A stretch of DNA of 64,000 nt from Dryococelus australis (lineage: Eukaryota > Arthropoda > Insecta > Phasmatodea > Phasmatidae). Positions within the stretch are counted from its first letter, which is position 1. Each line of letters starts with the position of its first letter. The position numbers and the translations under genes were made by a program. Below the pieces are notes generated by a model, which did no database searches, had not been told where the DNA came from, and was given only the letters and a program-made list of their open reading frames with translations. Below are positions 1-9,869 of the stretch, piece after piece. The DNA lies in NCBI GenBank assembly GCA_029891345.1, contig CM057002.1, positions 60,936,777 to 61,000,776 of the forward strand, given 5' to 3'.

Positions 1-119
1 CTGGGGAACTTAATGATCCATTCCCAAACCAACCCTATAATACCGGCATTAACAGCAGTTTAAGCGGGCTGCAGAGCTGTCAGGCATCTGTCGGGAGATT
101 TGCACACTATAGTAAAGCT

Positions 120-420
120 GAGGTGAACCGATTATTCGTCTTCACAACTGTCTAAATCACTCGGTGAACAGTGATGAAAGTGTTTGTTTATATGTTGTTG
201 ATTTTCAAAAGACAGGCACTTTTAGTATAATAGATTAATTTTAACAATTCGAATGTAGTCAAATTGTATTGCAATGTGGATAGAGGTAGTATACAAACAC
301 CTCGAAGAGCTTGTTTGTACTAAGAGCATTCTAAACTCAAATCATAACCACGTAGTTTATTCTAGTCGTATTGGCATGAAAAGTAGTTCAATGCTGGGAC
401 ACGCACATTGGTTTCGCGGA
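120..420. repeat. Dispersed repeat family K, copy 1
   Basis: This stretch resembles 22646-23510 (where it is split by a nested hAT-like MITE) and in part 51135-51420. Shared landmarks are a GTGATGAAMGTGTTTG-type block and, about 250 bp on, a CAATGYTGGGACA-type block. No coding potential is seen. It runs into an AT microsatellite. The class of element is unknown. Confidence 0.5.
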
Positions 421-422
421 CA

Positions 423-527
<105 letters not shown>

Positions 528-737
528 TCAGAGAAGTTACAACACAACAGCCGTGTAACCGTGCTTCAGGGTAACACACGCCATATTTCTGTACCAGCAG
601 CAGAATATTTTATTAATTTATTACTATGTGCTGTCTTTTGCAGAGACGATCCAAATGTTGCTGAAGTTATCCTGTTGATATAACTGTATGGTTTGTAGGA
701 CGAACAGAATACTCTGCTGTAGGAACTATATTCATAA

Positions 738-1152
738 AGGTCGTTCAAGTTAAAATGGGTACTTTTGAAAGCCCTTCTTACAATCTACTTGTATGCACGT
801 TGTGTATTCTTCCTCCTCATATTAAATTAACATTGGCATGGGCCCCATCACTTTATTCATACGCCGTTCAAGTAAAAGTGTGAGATTATTAGGAAAATAA
901 ATATTTTTCAAATCCTCTTAATTTTAATACGTTGATGTATTTAAAAAAAAAAATAGTAAGTGAAAGAAATATTTTAAGTTATCACACCTAACACCTTTTA
1001 TTCGACGTTAAGATATGGAACTACTTTCTATACATCGTTACCTACTTTACTGGACGAATGTCACTCAGCGGCCATATTAAATTGTATGCAGTTAGGGCAG
1101 CGGCTTTTTCCTAAGGTTCATTTTAAAAGTGCTCACTTTATCGCGAACAGCC
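738..1152. mobile_element. MITE-A copy 1
   Basis: Member of a family of about 420 bp with inverted ends related to CTGTTCACGGTAAAATGAGC and a second conserved block (AAAAGTGCTCACTTTATCG) at the far end. The interior shares the family landmarks CTTTATTCATGCGTCGGT and ATTCGACGTTAAGATATGG. No ORF is present, so it is non-autonomous. The family is assigned to a cut-and-paste superfamily only tentatively; some copies have TA at the borders. Confidence 0.8.
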
Positions 1153-1394
1153 TTTTGCCGCAGATACACTCGCAGTTGCTATTTGCGTTAACGATATATA
1201 GAATGGTAGCTACAACTAAACTGTTTGCTGTAGCTATACATACTAACATACTATGCTGGTTATGGTCACAGAAGTTTGGTTCCTACAACCGTGTTTATTT
1301 CTCTACCCCAAACTCACTCTACGTTCTGCTAATGTTTATTCCACTCAGGTTGGGAAGCTCAATGCTTGAAGTTTGGCGACAGAGTATTTGTGCC

Positions 1395-1667
1395 TCTAGG
1401 TAGAGTATTGGTGTCGCATATGCTGGACCGGATTTTTTCGTTTTGTTTGTTAGCCAATGTAATACATGCAGTTATACATGTCCCTTTGCGTGGCTATATA
1501 AAACAAATCCTATCGTTAGCAATATCATTGTTACTGCGCTGTCGTATTCTTGTGAGGCCGTGTTTAACACTCGCCGAACAGACTGCACTGCCATGCGAGT
1601 TTTTTCTGAACAGCAAAGAAATTTTGAAGTTACACTCGAGCATATCTAGTGTTAAATATAACAAACC
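1395..1667 (+). repeat. Promoter-bearing LTR-like repeat, diverged copy
   Basis: Shares its 3' two thirds with 39708-40072 and 44230-44586: a TATA-like GGCTATATAAAA, a start-region block TTACTGCGCTGTCG, and a terminal AGTGTTAAA. That order (promoter, then an end signal) is what a solo LTR or a retroposed promoter would show. No flanking retroelement coding sequence is seen. Confidence 0.5.
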
Positions 1668-2037
1668 GAATAAATAAAAATTGTGAAATAGTTAAAAATA
1701 TTATTTTAGGGCTTTCCAGCACATCTTCCTTAAACGAAAGAAAAATAGTACACAATTCCTTTTGATGACAACTATGTTTATTTCGCACATAAATACTTGA
1801 GGTTTTCCAATAGAAATAAACTTGTTTACGAATGCTGAAGGTCAAACAGGATCGCGTTTTTACTGTGTGCTCTGGTAAATACTGGCTGGGCTTGAATAAT
1901 GGTTACGAAATAAAGTTGATACTTAAGAATTTTGGCTGTTTTGAGTGTAGATCACACATTCAGCAAAAACACGAACTTTTACACATAAATAATATAATTC
2001 TTCCAATTTAGTCCCGGATTAAGGGTTTCGATATCGA
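1668..2037. other. Unassigned AT-rich spacer
   Basis: I see no gene, repeat family or RNA here. The last 30 bases align weakly with the far side of the inverted arm at 3670-3720, so the satellite that follows seems to sit inside an inverted-repeat element. Confidence 0.4.
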
Positions 2038-3184
2038 AAAACTATTGATTCTATATTTGTAATAAACATTGTTCATCGTGTACGCATTGTATGTGATGAA
2101 ATTATTGATTCTATATTTGTACCAAACATTGTTCATCCTGTACGCATTGTATGTGATGAAATTATTGATTCTATATTTGTAATATACATTGTTCATCCTG
2201 TACGCATTGTATGTGATAAAATTATTGATTCTATATTTGTACCAAACATTGTTCATCCTGTACGCATCGTATGTGATGAAATTATTGATTCTATATTTGT
2301 AATAAACAGTGTTCATCCTGTACGCATTGTATGTGATGAAATTATTGATTCTATATTTGTACCAAACATTGTTCATCCTGTACGCATTGTATGTGATGAA
2401 TTATTGATTCTATATTTGTACCAAACATTGTTCATCCTGTACGCATTATATGTGATGAAATTATTGATTCTATATTTGTAATAAACATTGTTCATCCTGT
2501 ACGCATTGTATGTGATGAAATTATTGATTCTATATTTGTACCAAACATTGTTCATCCTGTACGCATTATATGTGATGAAATTATTGATTCTATATTTGTA
2601 ATAAACATTGTTCATCCTGTACGCATTGTATGTGATAAAATTATTGATTCTATATTTGTACCAAACATTGTTCATCCTGTACGCATCGTATGTGATGAAA
2701 TTATTGATTCTATATTTGTAATAAACAGTGTTCATCCTGTATGCATTGTATGTGATGAAATTATTGATTCTATATTTGTACCAAACATTGTTCATCCTGT
2801 ACGCATTGTATGTGATGAATTATTGATTCTATATTTGTACCAAACATTGTTCATCCTGTACGCATTATATGTGATGAAATTATTGATTCTATATTTGTAA
2901 TAAACATTGTTCATCCTGTACGCATTGTATGTGATGAAATTATTGATTCTATATTTGTACCAAACATTGTTCATCCTGTACGCATTATATGTGATGAAAT
3001 TATTGATTCTATATTTGTAATAAACATTGTTCATCCTGTACGCATTGTATGTGATGAAATTATTGATTATATATTTGTACCAAACATTGTTCATCCTGTA
3101 CGCATTGTATGTGATGAAATTATTGATTCTATATTTGTACCAAACATTGTTCATCCTGTACGCATTGTATGTGATGAAATTTTC
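2038..3184. repeat. 60-bp satellite with 419-bp higher-order period
   Basis: Nineteen head-to-tail units of 60 bp. Two main variants alternate at one position (ACCAAACATT versus AATAAACATT), with minor marks GCATTATA, GATAAAA, GCATCG and AACAGTG. The marks recur in the same order after seven units, and each block closes with a 1-bp deletion (GATGAATTATT), giving a higher-order period of 419 bp (2400 to 2819). Because 60 is a multiple of three and the minus strand lacks stops, it reads as a repeating 20-residue peptide; the 1-bp deletions break that frame at each block end. Confidence 0.95.
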
Positions 3185-3690
3185 TCCGAACAAAAAAATA
3201 TACGCTTCATAATTTTTTAGTAATTTGATGTCCGATACAGAGTTCTTCTGTTTCGCTGTAATTATAATAACAAATGCTAACAATGTTGAACAAATTAATA
3301 AATTTACGAAGTGAACTAATAGCGTGGCTACCGCGTAACTTATACAGTATGTAGTCACAAGTATAACTAACCATGTATATAAATAAAGTTAAATATAAAT
3401 ACACGTTCGCACATTTTTAAAGTTTTGTTTTAAATGCTCGGATTGTTATTACATGTTTAGCGGTAGCCCTCAGCATTAGTTTAGTTAGTTTTTTTTTATT
3501 TGTACAGCGTTGTTGGTATTTGTTATTATAATTGCAGCAAAACATAAACATTTTGGATTTGAGATCAAATGCTTAGAAATTATGAGGTGTAAAACTTTTT
3601 TATCCAATGAAAATCTCGTCGCATTCAATGCATACAAGTTAAAGTATGATTGGAACAATTACATGAATAATATTTTTTTGGAATCCAAAA
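3185..3690. repeat. Diverged inverted repeat flanking the satellite
   Basis: Minus-strand sequence at about 3150-3300 and plus-strand sequence at about 3510-3660 are homologous (shared TTTGTTATTATAATT and AATGCRTACA blocks). The right arm carries a single diverged counterpart of the 60-bp satellite unit, so the satellite looks like an expansion within the left arm. Both arms stay open in the same frame over about 50 codons. The right end abuts a MITE-D-like terminus (GGAACAGCAGCACACCTGGC). Confidence 0.65.
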
Positions 3691-3867
3691 CCTTTATAGT
3701 GATGTCTTTGGAACAGCAGCACACCTGGCGGTGGAAATTTTTTCAAAGTCAAATTCTCCCTTAAAGAGTATCATTTTATTTCCAACCTGAGTAGGTATAG
3801 TCTATTCGCAGTGTATTCTATCTATAAAATATAATATTTCCTCTTTATAATTATTTTAATAAAAAAC

Positions 3868-4065
3868 AGGGGATTAAAGGTGTACGAATTAGTTCATAAG
3901 CAAAATATTATTACACTGAGTGCGGACGAATAAGGTGCGCTGCCCCTCTCGTGTAATTTTATAAAGCAGGTTAAGCTTTGTTTGCAACAGGCGGAGGGAT
4001 ATACTGGAAGTAGAACTTTAGCAGGGCTTCAGAAAAGTTGGAAGTATTCGCGAATGGGTTATGGA
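3868..4065. mobile_element. MITE-C, right part
   Basis: Matches the 3' half of MITE-C (compare 63343-63774): blocks ACTGAGTGCGNACGAAT, GTGTAATTTT, GTAGAACTTTAGCAGGGCTT, and a terminus related to AACCGTGAATGGATTATA. The left part is missing or too diverged. Confidence 0.7.
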
Positions 4066-4365
4066 TAAGGGCGTCTGTTTATCGTGAAAATATTGCAGGA
4101 CAAGTTGTGTTCCAAAACACTATATAGTTCAGAACTACTTTCGTGATTGGAGTGTAAGAATTGTCATGCGTCTTATCTGTCTGCCCGCGAATCACTGACG
4201 GTTAGTTTCGGAGAGGCTAAGTTCCTATTGACCCACTCACGTAACATTCTCTCTTCACACATGAAGACAAGTGGCCTATAGCTAACGGAAGACTACAAGT
4301 GTGCACATAGGAAATCTAACTCTATCCGCCGCGTGAATCTTTTCGCGAAAAAACCGGCGAACCTA
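4066..4365. mobile_element. hAT-like MITE, tandem partner 1
   Basis: Begins TAAGGGCGTCTG and ends CTTTTCGCG...ACCTA, with the CGCG core near the right end. Flanked by GTTATGGA (4058-4065) and GCTATGGA (4366-4373), a 7-of-8 target duplication. The second of these also flanks the next element. Non-coding. Confidence 0.75.
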
Positions 4366-4373
4366 GCTATGGA

Positions 4374-4968
4374 TAGGGACACCCGAATTACTAGGGGCAT
4401 GCCAATTTCGCGTTATTATTTGCCATCAAGCTGAACTTCATAGTACTATATTCACTAGAGCCGACGTCGTTTATCCATTGCTGCTGCATAAATGTGAATT
4501 CACTTCCTTTCTGACTAAACAGCACGTGATTAGGGCACACAATTGTGATGTGTTCATTTATTGGCGCAGAGTTACTCAGGGCGTGCCATATAAAGTATGG
4601 TCCAATGACAAACGTATTGCGAAGGTACACGTGTTTGAAGTTTAACGTGTCCCCAAATAATAACGCGAATTTTGCAGGTCTCTACGAATTACGCAAAAAG
4701 ATTTCCGCACATGCTAGATTTCGAAACCTTACGGGCGTACCAGCAGTTTTCCTTTGCTTAATGGCAACATGTCTTTGAGAGAAAACATTTTTCTACTTGA
4801 ATGGCCAATCATATTCAGGTAACTTCAATGCTATACGTCCGTTATTAACGCCCAGACACCTAAGACGTGTAACACGAAAACCATCCAATGACGAAAGTGG
4901 ATCCACGCTAAAGTGTTACGAAATAGAATTAGCCGTGGAATTTTTTTCGCGACGATCGAGTGGACCTG
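4374..4968. mobile_element. hAT-like MITE, outer element interrupted by another
   Basis: Left end TAGGGACACCCG, right end near TGGACCTG. The 5' flank GCTATGGA (4366-4373) and 3' flank GCTATACA (4969-4976) match at 6 of 8 positions. The interior resembles the element at 58641-58932. It is split by the insertion at 4392-4684; removing that and one target copy restores a typical length near 290 bp. Confidence 0.75.
4392..4684. mobile_element. hAT-like MITE nested in another MITE
   Basis: Ends TAGGGGCATGCC... and ...TTTTGCAGGTCTCTA, flanked by perfect 8-bp duplications CGAATTAC (4384-4391 and 4685-4692). Same subfamily as 29712-30005 and 46232-46526, with a TTCGCGTTATTATTTG block just inside the left end. 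The 8-bp duplication is what hAT transposases generate. No ORF. Confidence 0.92.
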
Positions 4969-4976
4969 GCTATACA

Positions 4977-5100
4977 GAATGTTGCAAAATTGCAAGTCAA
5001 CACTTCGGGGAAACATTCCTCACATCTGGAGGATGAAAAAATGTTATATGAACATAGGTCCGCAAACGCTTCGTTTTTTTTACTACGGCCCGTAATACGT
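4977..5100. repeat. Left arm of inverted repeat around a transposase relic
   Basis: Inverted counterpart of 5880-6016. Shared blocks include ATGTTGCAAAATT, GGAGGATGAAAAAAT and GGTCCGCAAACGCTTCG. The arms enclose the transposase fragment and a hAT-like MITE, so they could be remnants of one larger element or two opposed copies of a repeat. Confidence 0.6.
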
Positions 5101-5174
5101 AAAGTATAGTGTATTGCCCACGGGTTGGATCATGTCACTGTGGAATTCCATCGCAGCTGTAATTGTCAGCCCCA

Positions 5175-5412
5175 AACCAACCCCGAGGAGCCCTGATTTG
5201 AATCCACTAGGCTTTTATTTGTGGGGACATTTAAAGGCACTTGTGTATGCAGCCCCAGTGGACGATGTGGGCAACCTCCGTAACCGCATTGTGGTGGGTT
5301 GCGAAATAATCAGGAATTATCCAGGGATTCACCAACGCATCCTGGTTCCATGCAACGGCAGGTTGATGCATGTGTTCGTGCTGATGGAGCGCATTTTGAA
5401 CATTTCCTCTAG
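5175..5412 (+). pseudogene. Frameshifted 3' remnant of a mariner/Tc-type DDE transposase
   Basis: The plus frame reads RSPDLNPLGFYLWGHLK and then a VDDVGNLRNRI segment. This is the conserved block around a catalytic Asp (S-P-D-L-N-P) and the downstream W-G-H-L-K of Tc1/mariner-superfamily transposases. After about 60 codons, near CACCAACGCATCC, the match moves to another frame that ends with a ...ADGAHFEHF-type tail and TAG at 5410-5412, so one frameshift separates the segments. The N-terminal DNA-binding part and the first catalytic residues are absent. Flanking inverted segments at 5123-5157 and 5516-5557 are near-identical. It is a dead fragment; family identity is from motif recall, not a search. 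Confidence 0.8.
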
Positions 5413-5577
5413 TGCCGACGATAAGCTTTCACACATGTGTAACTAATTCCTGCGCAGTTCCTACTGTTCTACGTGAAGTGTCGTAGTGTGAGGTATCGTG
5501 TGTCATGCAAACGAACGCTGCGATGGCATTCCACAGTAACATGATCCAGCCAGCGGGCCATGCACTGTACGTTATGT

Positions 5578-5872
5578 AAAGGGATATGAACATTTTCCGA
5601 TTTCATTTCGAAACAAGATAGACATCAAACACGTATACACTGAAGTTGATTTTGCAATTTTATCGCAGTTTATTAGACACGCCCTGGACGACTCTGAGCC
5701 AATAGTAGACTTGCAAGGAAACAAGTAGCGAGTGTCCTAATGCCAGGCGTGAGGTAACAATGGCTGCTCTATGGGGCAGCAGCCAACGAACAAACATATG
5801 AAGCTCAAGTGTGCACAGGACTATGGAGTCTAGCCAGTAGGTCATTGAACTCGCGAAATTTTCCTATCCCTA
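5578..5872. mobile_element. hAT-like MITE (TAGGGATAGG subfamily)
   Basis: Right end TCGCGAAATTTTCCTATCCCTA is intact and the left end is eroded (GGGATATGAACATTTTCC). The interior matches siblings at 9870, 12682, 17424 and 26622, including a GAGCCAATAGTAGAC-type and an AGCCAACGAAC-type block. No clear target duplication. Confidence 0.85.
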
Positions 5873-5879
5873 ATTGTGT

Positions 5880-6016
5880 GTTGCGGGTCGTAGTGAAGAA
5901 ACGAAGCGTTTGCGGACCTACGTACGCATAAATTTTTTCATCCTCCGGACGGCAGGAATGTTTCCACGAAGTAGTGACATGCAAATTTTGCAACATCATG
6001 TAGAACCAAGGTTTGC
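5880..6016. repeat. Right arm of inverted repeat around a transposase relic
   Basis: Inverted counterpart of 4977-5100, better preserved and GC-richer. Opposing open frames here arise from the repeat and are not supported as genes. Confidence 0.6.
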
Positions 6017-6324
6017 CGTGCACGGGGCCAGCGCCGCTATGAATAGCCGTGATCCGCGTGTTGCGACGTTGGTGTCGGCGATGGAGCGCGCGAAGAGCAA
6101 ACACTCTCCAGCTCCGGTTGACGAGAACGATTATCTCGCTTGTGCTAAACACCGCCATATGGCGCTCGTCAGCTGGATCATAATTGCCCTCGCTCCCCTC
6201 CCCCCTCCCCCGGGGGGTCAGCGACAAACAATCCGGTCGCTTCCGCAGCCGGCGATAACACCTCGCGTGCCCTGCTCAACACTTTCAACTGACTAGATAG
6301 GAATTCTCGGGACTCTGCTAATGA
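6017..6324. other. GC-rich unassigned segment
   Basis: Open in frames on both strands for about 90 codons because of high GC. It has a C/G tract near 6197-6220 and dense CpG. It may be the continuation of the repeat at 5880-6016. No domain is recognised. Confidence 0.35.
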
Positions 6325-6745
6325 CCCATATAGTTGATACAAGGTATCTTAGGCCTTTTCCGAAGCCCTGCTAAAGTTCTACTTCCAGGATATTCCTCCG
6401 CCTCGTGCAAACCAAGCTTGACTAAGCCTGGAAGATTACACCAGAGGGACAACGCACCACATTCGTGCGCACTCTGTTGTAACAGTATTGTGTATAAGAA
6501 CTATTTCTTACTACGTGCTACCAACACACATGTTTTCTCACTGTTTTTATTCAAATTATTTATAAATGAAGCATTATAATTTATAGATAAAATATGAGTA
6601 ACATTTCAATTTAACAGAAAAAAAGTATCTTTTATGAATACAAGTATAAAACGCTTGTGATACAGGGGCTATTTAGGAAATAACTAAACACGTCATACAT
6701 GGGGAGATTTTTCAAAGGTTTGATTCAAAAATAGAATAGACTGTA
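6325..6745. mobile_element. MITE-C copy
   Basis: Inverted relative to 63343-63774: CCGAAGCCCTGCTAAAGTTC, CCTCCGCCTCG, ACTATTTCTTACTA, TTATAATTTATAGATAAAAT and GATACAGGGGCTATTTAGG blocks in order. Non-coding. Confidence 0.85.
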
Positions 6746-6828
6746 CCTCCCGGGGTTGACGTCAATCATCTGATGGCTTCTCTGCACGAGTTTCACTGCC
6801 GCTGCAGACAAATTAGACGCACAGCAGC

Positions 6829-7070
6829 TTATAGGCCGTTCATGATAAAGTGAGCAGTTTTGAAGCCCTAGTTACTTTTTTCTTCCAACCAATGTATATC
6901 CTTCCATCACTTGTTAATGCAAACCCTACCATGTGAGTAAAAAATACAGTGTATACATTCACCATACCGAAAACCAAAAGTCCAAGGTCACAATGAAATG
7001 TATTTTTATGATTTTTATGTCTGATGAAACAGCTTCAAAAAGTGCTCACCTTACCATGAACGGCCTATAC
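6829..7070. mobile_element. MITE-B (short relative of MITE-A), copy 1
   Basis: Ends TATAGGCCGTTCATGATAAA and CTTACCATGAACGGCCTATA are inverted copies of each other and resemble MITE-A ends, but the interior differs and the element is only about 240 bp. A second copy is at 32528-32755. Confidence 0.8.
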
Positions 7071-7143
7071 CTGCGTGTACCACCATGCTGAGAGAGACGT
7101 TTGCTTCAGACAACAAGATATTTGTTTGTTTAGGAGCTATGAA

Positions 7144-7672
7144 TAGGGGTAGGAAAATATCGCGAGTTCACTGACCTGTAGGCTAGACTCCTCAATCCTC
7201 TACACACTGGAGCCTCAGCTGTGGGTTCATTGTCTGTTGCCCCACACCTGGCGGTTATGGGATTCGCAAGTGAGTAAGTGAAGAGATTTGGGCGGCTCTT
7301 AACAGCGAGGTCTTGAGAGCCGATGTGGGTGATTGAAATGAGTATGGAGCAGCGCCGGAATGAAAGGGCAGGGGAAACGGGAGATCCCCGAGAAAACCCG
7401 CCGACCAGAGGTACGATTCCCACATGCGAAAATCCGGTGGCCCGGCCTGGGGATTGAGCCCGGGTTCGCCTTGGTGGGAGGCGAGCGGGCTAACCGCTTG
7501 ATCACCGCAGCCCCGGGATTCGCAAGGTATTTCCTTGCAAGTCTGCTATTGGCTCAGAGGCGTGCAGGGCGGGTCTAATAAACTGTGATCCAATTGCGAA
7601 GGTGACTTCACTTTATATGTGTTTGACGTCTGTCTTGTCCGGAAATGAATTTACGAAATTTTCCTATCCCTA
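7144..7672. mobile_element. hAT-like MITE split by a SINE
   Basis: Starts TAGGGGTAGGAAAATATCGC and ends TTTTCCTATCCCTA. The interior is the TAGGGATAGG subfamily, with TGTTGCCCCACACCTGGC and TTGGCTCAGAGGCGTGC blocks. The SINE at 7271-7514 lies inside, so the MITE is the older of the two. Confidence 0.9.
7271..7514 (-). mobile_element. tRNA-derived SINE, full length
   Basis: Minus-strand copy with a tRNA-like head (GCGGTGATCAAGCGGTTAGC as an A-box region and GGGCTCAATCCCC as a B-box region) followed by TTCGCATGTGGGAATCGTAC, TCTCGGGGATCTCCCG and CATTCCGGCGCTGCTCC. Flanked by a perfect 12-bp duplication GGGATTCGCAAG (7259-7270 and 7515-7526), as expected for retroposition by a LINE endonuclease. 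Confidence 0.93.
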
Positions 7673-8403
7673 GTCATCAAATATTGTGCAGTCCAAATAA
7701 AATTATTTTGTTGTTCTCATTTGGTTGGCGAAAACAAATATTTGAGTTCTGTGTGCATTGGACCGTTTCGATTATTATGAAGGAAAAAACTGGAAGACAA
7801 ACCGTTATTCGAACATTGATCGTTTGCGTCCGCGAGTTACTCCCCAGCAACCTCAGCTAAAGTGGGTGGTAATTATTTTCGAACGTTTTCAAAAATACAC
7901 ATTTCAAATACTGGACAAAGTGCGCGAGTAAACATTTTAAATATTTCAGTTTTATTTTTAGTTTTCTGTTAAACCTGTTCTATTAGGACGTTTACGCAAT
8001 CATCAAGTATTAGTAAAAGCACTAACAAACAATGTTACTATCATAATTGTCGCAAAAATAAAACAAACACACCCTTGTGCTGTATTTTAGAACAAAGGGA
8101 ATCAAATGAGCGGCGAAACAAATAAATAGAGTTGATTAAACTGAACGTTTGGTTGAAAGTCTAACTTAATTTTGTCCGGCACAGAGGTTTTGTTTATGCA
8201 AGCGTGTATTTCGTCAGACGAACGAAATTAATTTTGTTGCTTTTCAAGTTATGTTTACTCTTACAACTATTTATTTGGGGCGAGAAAATATATTTCTGGC
8301 CCTGCACAAACAACTATTTTGTTGCTTGAAACAAACCTTTCTCCCACTGGCCAGAAAGATGGCCGAATGTAGTTCTCCAATCAGCGCGGCACATAGCTTA
8401 ATG
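7673..8403. other. No gene or known repeat seen
   Basis: AT-rich with no sustained coding frame and no match to the families recognised elsewhere in the window. Confidence 0.5.
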
Positions 8404-9163
8404 TGGACTCACAACCATCCGTTTCATTCGTCAGTCGCCCGTCCGTCAGGCGGTCACGTGATCTTCGACCAACCCGCAGGGCAACTTTTCTTCTACCCGT
8501 CAATCCGTCAAATATCTCAAACTTTCAACTTTCGACGGACGGACGGATGGGCCACCACCTTCTAACGACAAATACGCAGTTTGAAATAAAATGCAAGGCG
8601 GTGGATATAGGGCCACGGTGGCTGAGCGATTAGCCTGCTCGCCTCCCACCAAGGCGAACCGGACTCGATCCCCGGCCGGGTCACCGGATTTTCGCAAGTG
8701 GGAATCGTGCCAGACAATGCCGTTGGTCGGCGGGTCTTCTCGGGGGATCTCCCGCTTCCCCCACCCCCTCATTCCGGCGCTGCTCCATATTCACTTCAAT
8801 CACCCTCTTCGGCTCTCAAGACCTCGCTGTTAAGAGCCGACCAAATCTTTTCTTCTTCTTCGCGGTGGATATGTGTTTAAATATCCCGGTAGTAAATTCA
8901 GGAATTTAAAATGTAAACAATAATTCAGTATAAACTTATATCACGTAAACAGTTATATCCCCAATATGTTTATCTCTTGAAAATGTATTTCCAACCAAAA
9001 TAAACCTTCTACGAAAGAAAATATCGCAGTGCTAAATTGTCACGCTGAAATTTTGCCAGACAGAAGGATCGACGGACGCTTTCAACTGACAGACGAAAAA
9101 ATAAGACGGTTGTCCGACTGGTGGACGGGCAAATGACAGATGCGACGGATGGTTGTGAGTCCA
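8404..9163. mobile_element. Terminal-inverted-repeat element F carrying a SINE
   Basis: Perfect 18-bp inverted ends TGGACTCACAACCATCCG (8404-8421) and its complement (9146-9163), continuing as imperfect arms rich in GTCCGTC/GACGGAC motifs. Flanks GCTTAATG and GCTTTACT are similar but not identical. No transposase frame is seen. The SINE at 8609-8861 accounts for a third of its length; without it the element is about 500 bp. Confidence 0.85.
8609..8861 (+). mobile_element. tRNA-derived SINE, full length
   Basis: Head GTGGCTGAGCGATTAG (A-box region) and GGACTCGATCCCC (B-box region), body TTTTCGCAAGTGGGAATCGT and CTCATTCCGGCGCTGCTCC, tail GTTAAGAGCCGACCAAATC and a TTCTTCTTCTTC stretch. Flanked by the 11-bp duplication GCGGTGGATAT (8598-8608, 8862-8872). 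Confidence 0.95.
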
Positions 9164-9240
9164 GCTTTACTCTCAGTCGACCACCCCGCTAACATCATTT
9201 CTACTACACGTTGCGGAGATCCAGTGTCAAAATTTCGGCA

Positions 9241-9453
9241 AATGGAAAATTTTCGCCACTAGGTAAGCGCTAGTTGTCAGCAATGTTCCAGATCGTCTCT
9301 ATATTCTACGTTATAAACAGAATACTTGCAATATTCATAAATAAAATATGAAATGAGTAAAATATTTCTCCCGTATTATTCACGTAGTTTAAAAATATAA
9401 TCAAATGCTAACTTTTGGAACACTGCGCACCTAGTGGCGAAAATTTTCCCTAA
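9241..9453. mobile_element. MITE-D copy
   Basis: Inverted ends GGAAAATTTTCGCCACTAGG and its complement, about 215 bp apart, with an AT-rich middle. Related to 47225-47450 and to the terminus at about 3710-3750 (GGAACANNGCRCACCT). Confidence 0.8.
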
Positions 9454-9456
9454 CGC

Positions 9457-9698
9457 TAGAGACCTGAAAAATTTGCGAGTTCAATGACCTGCAGGCTAAT
9501 CTCTACAGTCTTATGTACAAATTTGCCGATGTCAACAGTGCATTGATTGTCTGCTGTCGCAGTAGAAGGCGACAATTGGGCCTGCCTTCTCCATGAGGTG
9601 TCAAACACCGTGCGTGCCAATGGCTAATGTTATATAAACACACATGTTTTAAATTCTCGTTTGTCCCGGAATGAATCCGCGAATTCTTCAGTTATCTA
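9457..9698. mobile_element. hAT-like MITE (TAGAGACCTG subfamily)
   Basis: Left end TAGAGACCTGAAAAATTTGC, right end GCGAATTCTTCAGTTATCTA. The interior matches 22954-23185, with TGTCTGCTGTCGCAGT and GAGGTGTCAAACACC blocks. Directly abuts MITE-D. No clean 8-bp duplication. Confidence 0.85.
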
Positions 9699-9869
9699 TG
9701 GCTATGCCAAACTTTCCCATAATACATCTAGTTTTGCTCCTAACCTTACCACTGAACAAATTCAGTTCGCAAGTATGGCTGCGGAGGGTATTAAAAAGAA
9801 AAATGTTTTAGACCATAAACGGAGAATACGTAGGTTAGTATACACAAAATTGATAAAGAAACTCGTACC

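Noticed and set aside
2038-3184. Regular repeats reminiscent of a CRISPR array
   Set aside because: Units are contiguous near-identical 60-mers without unique spacers, in a eukaryotic setting.
2008-3358. Minus-strand open frames of 122, 140 and 188 codons
   Set aside because: They consist almost wholly of the 60-bp satellite read in its stop-free frame and are broken by the 1-bp deletion at each 419-bp block. No start, splice or domain evidence.
5805-6296. 140-codon frames on both strands
   Set aside because: They overlap each other in a GC-rich inverted repeat and run into a MITE; composition alone explains them.
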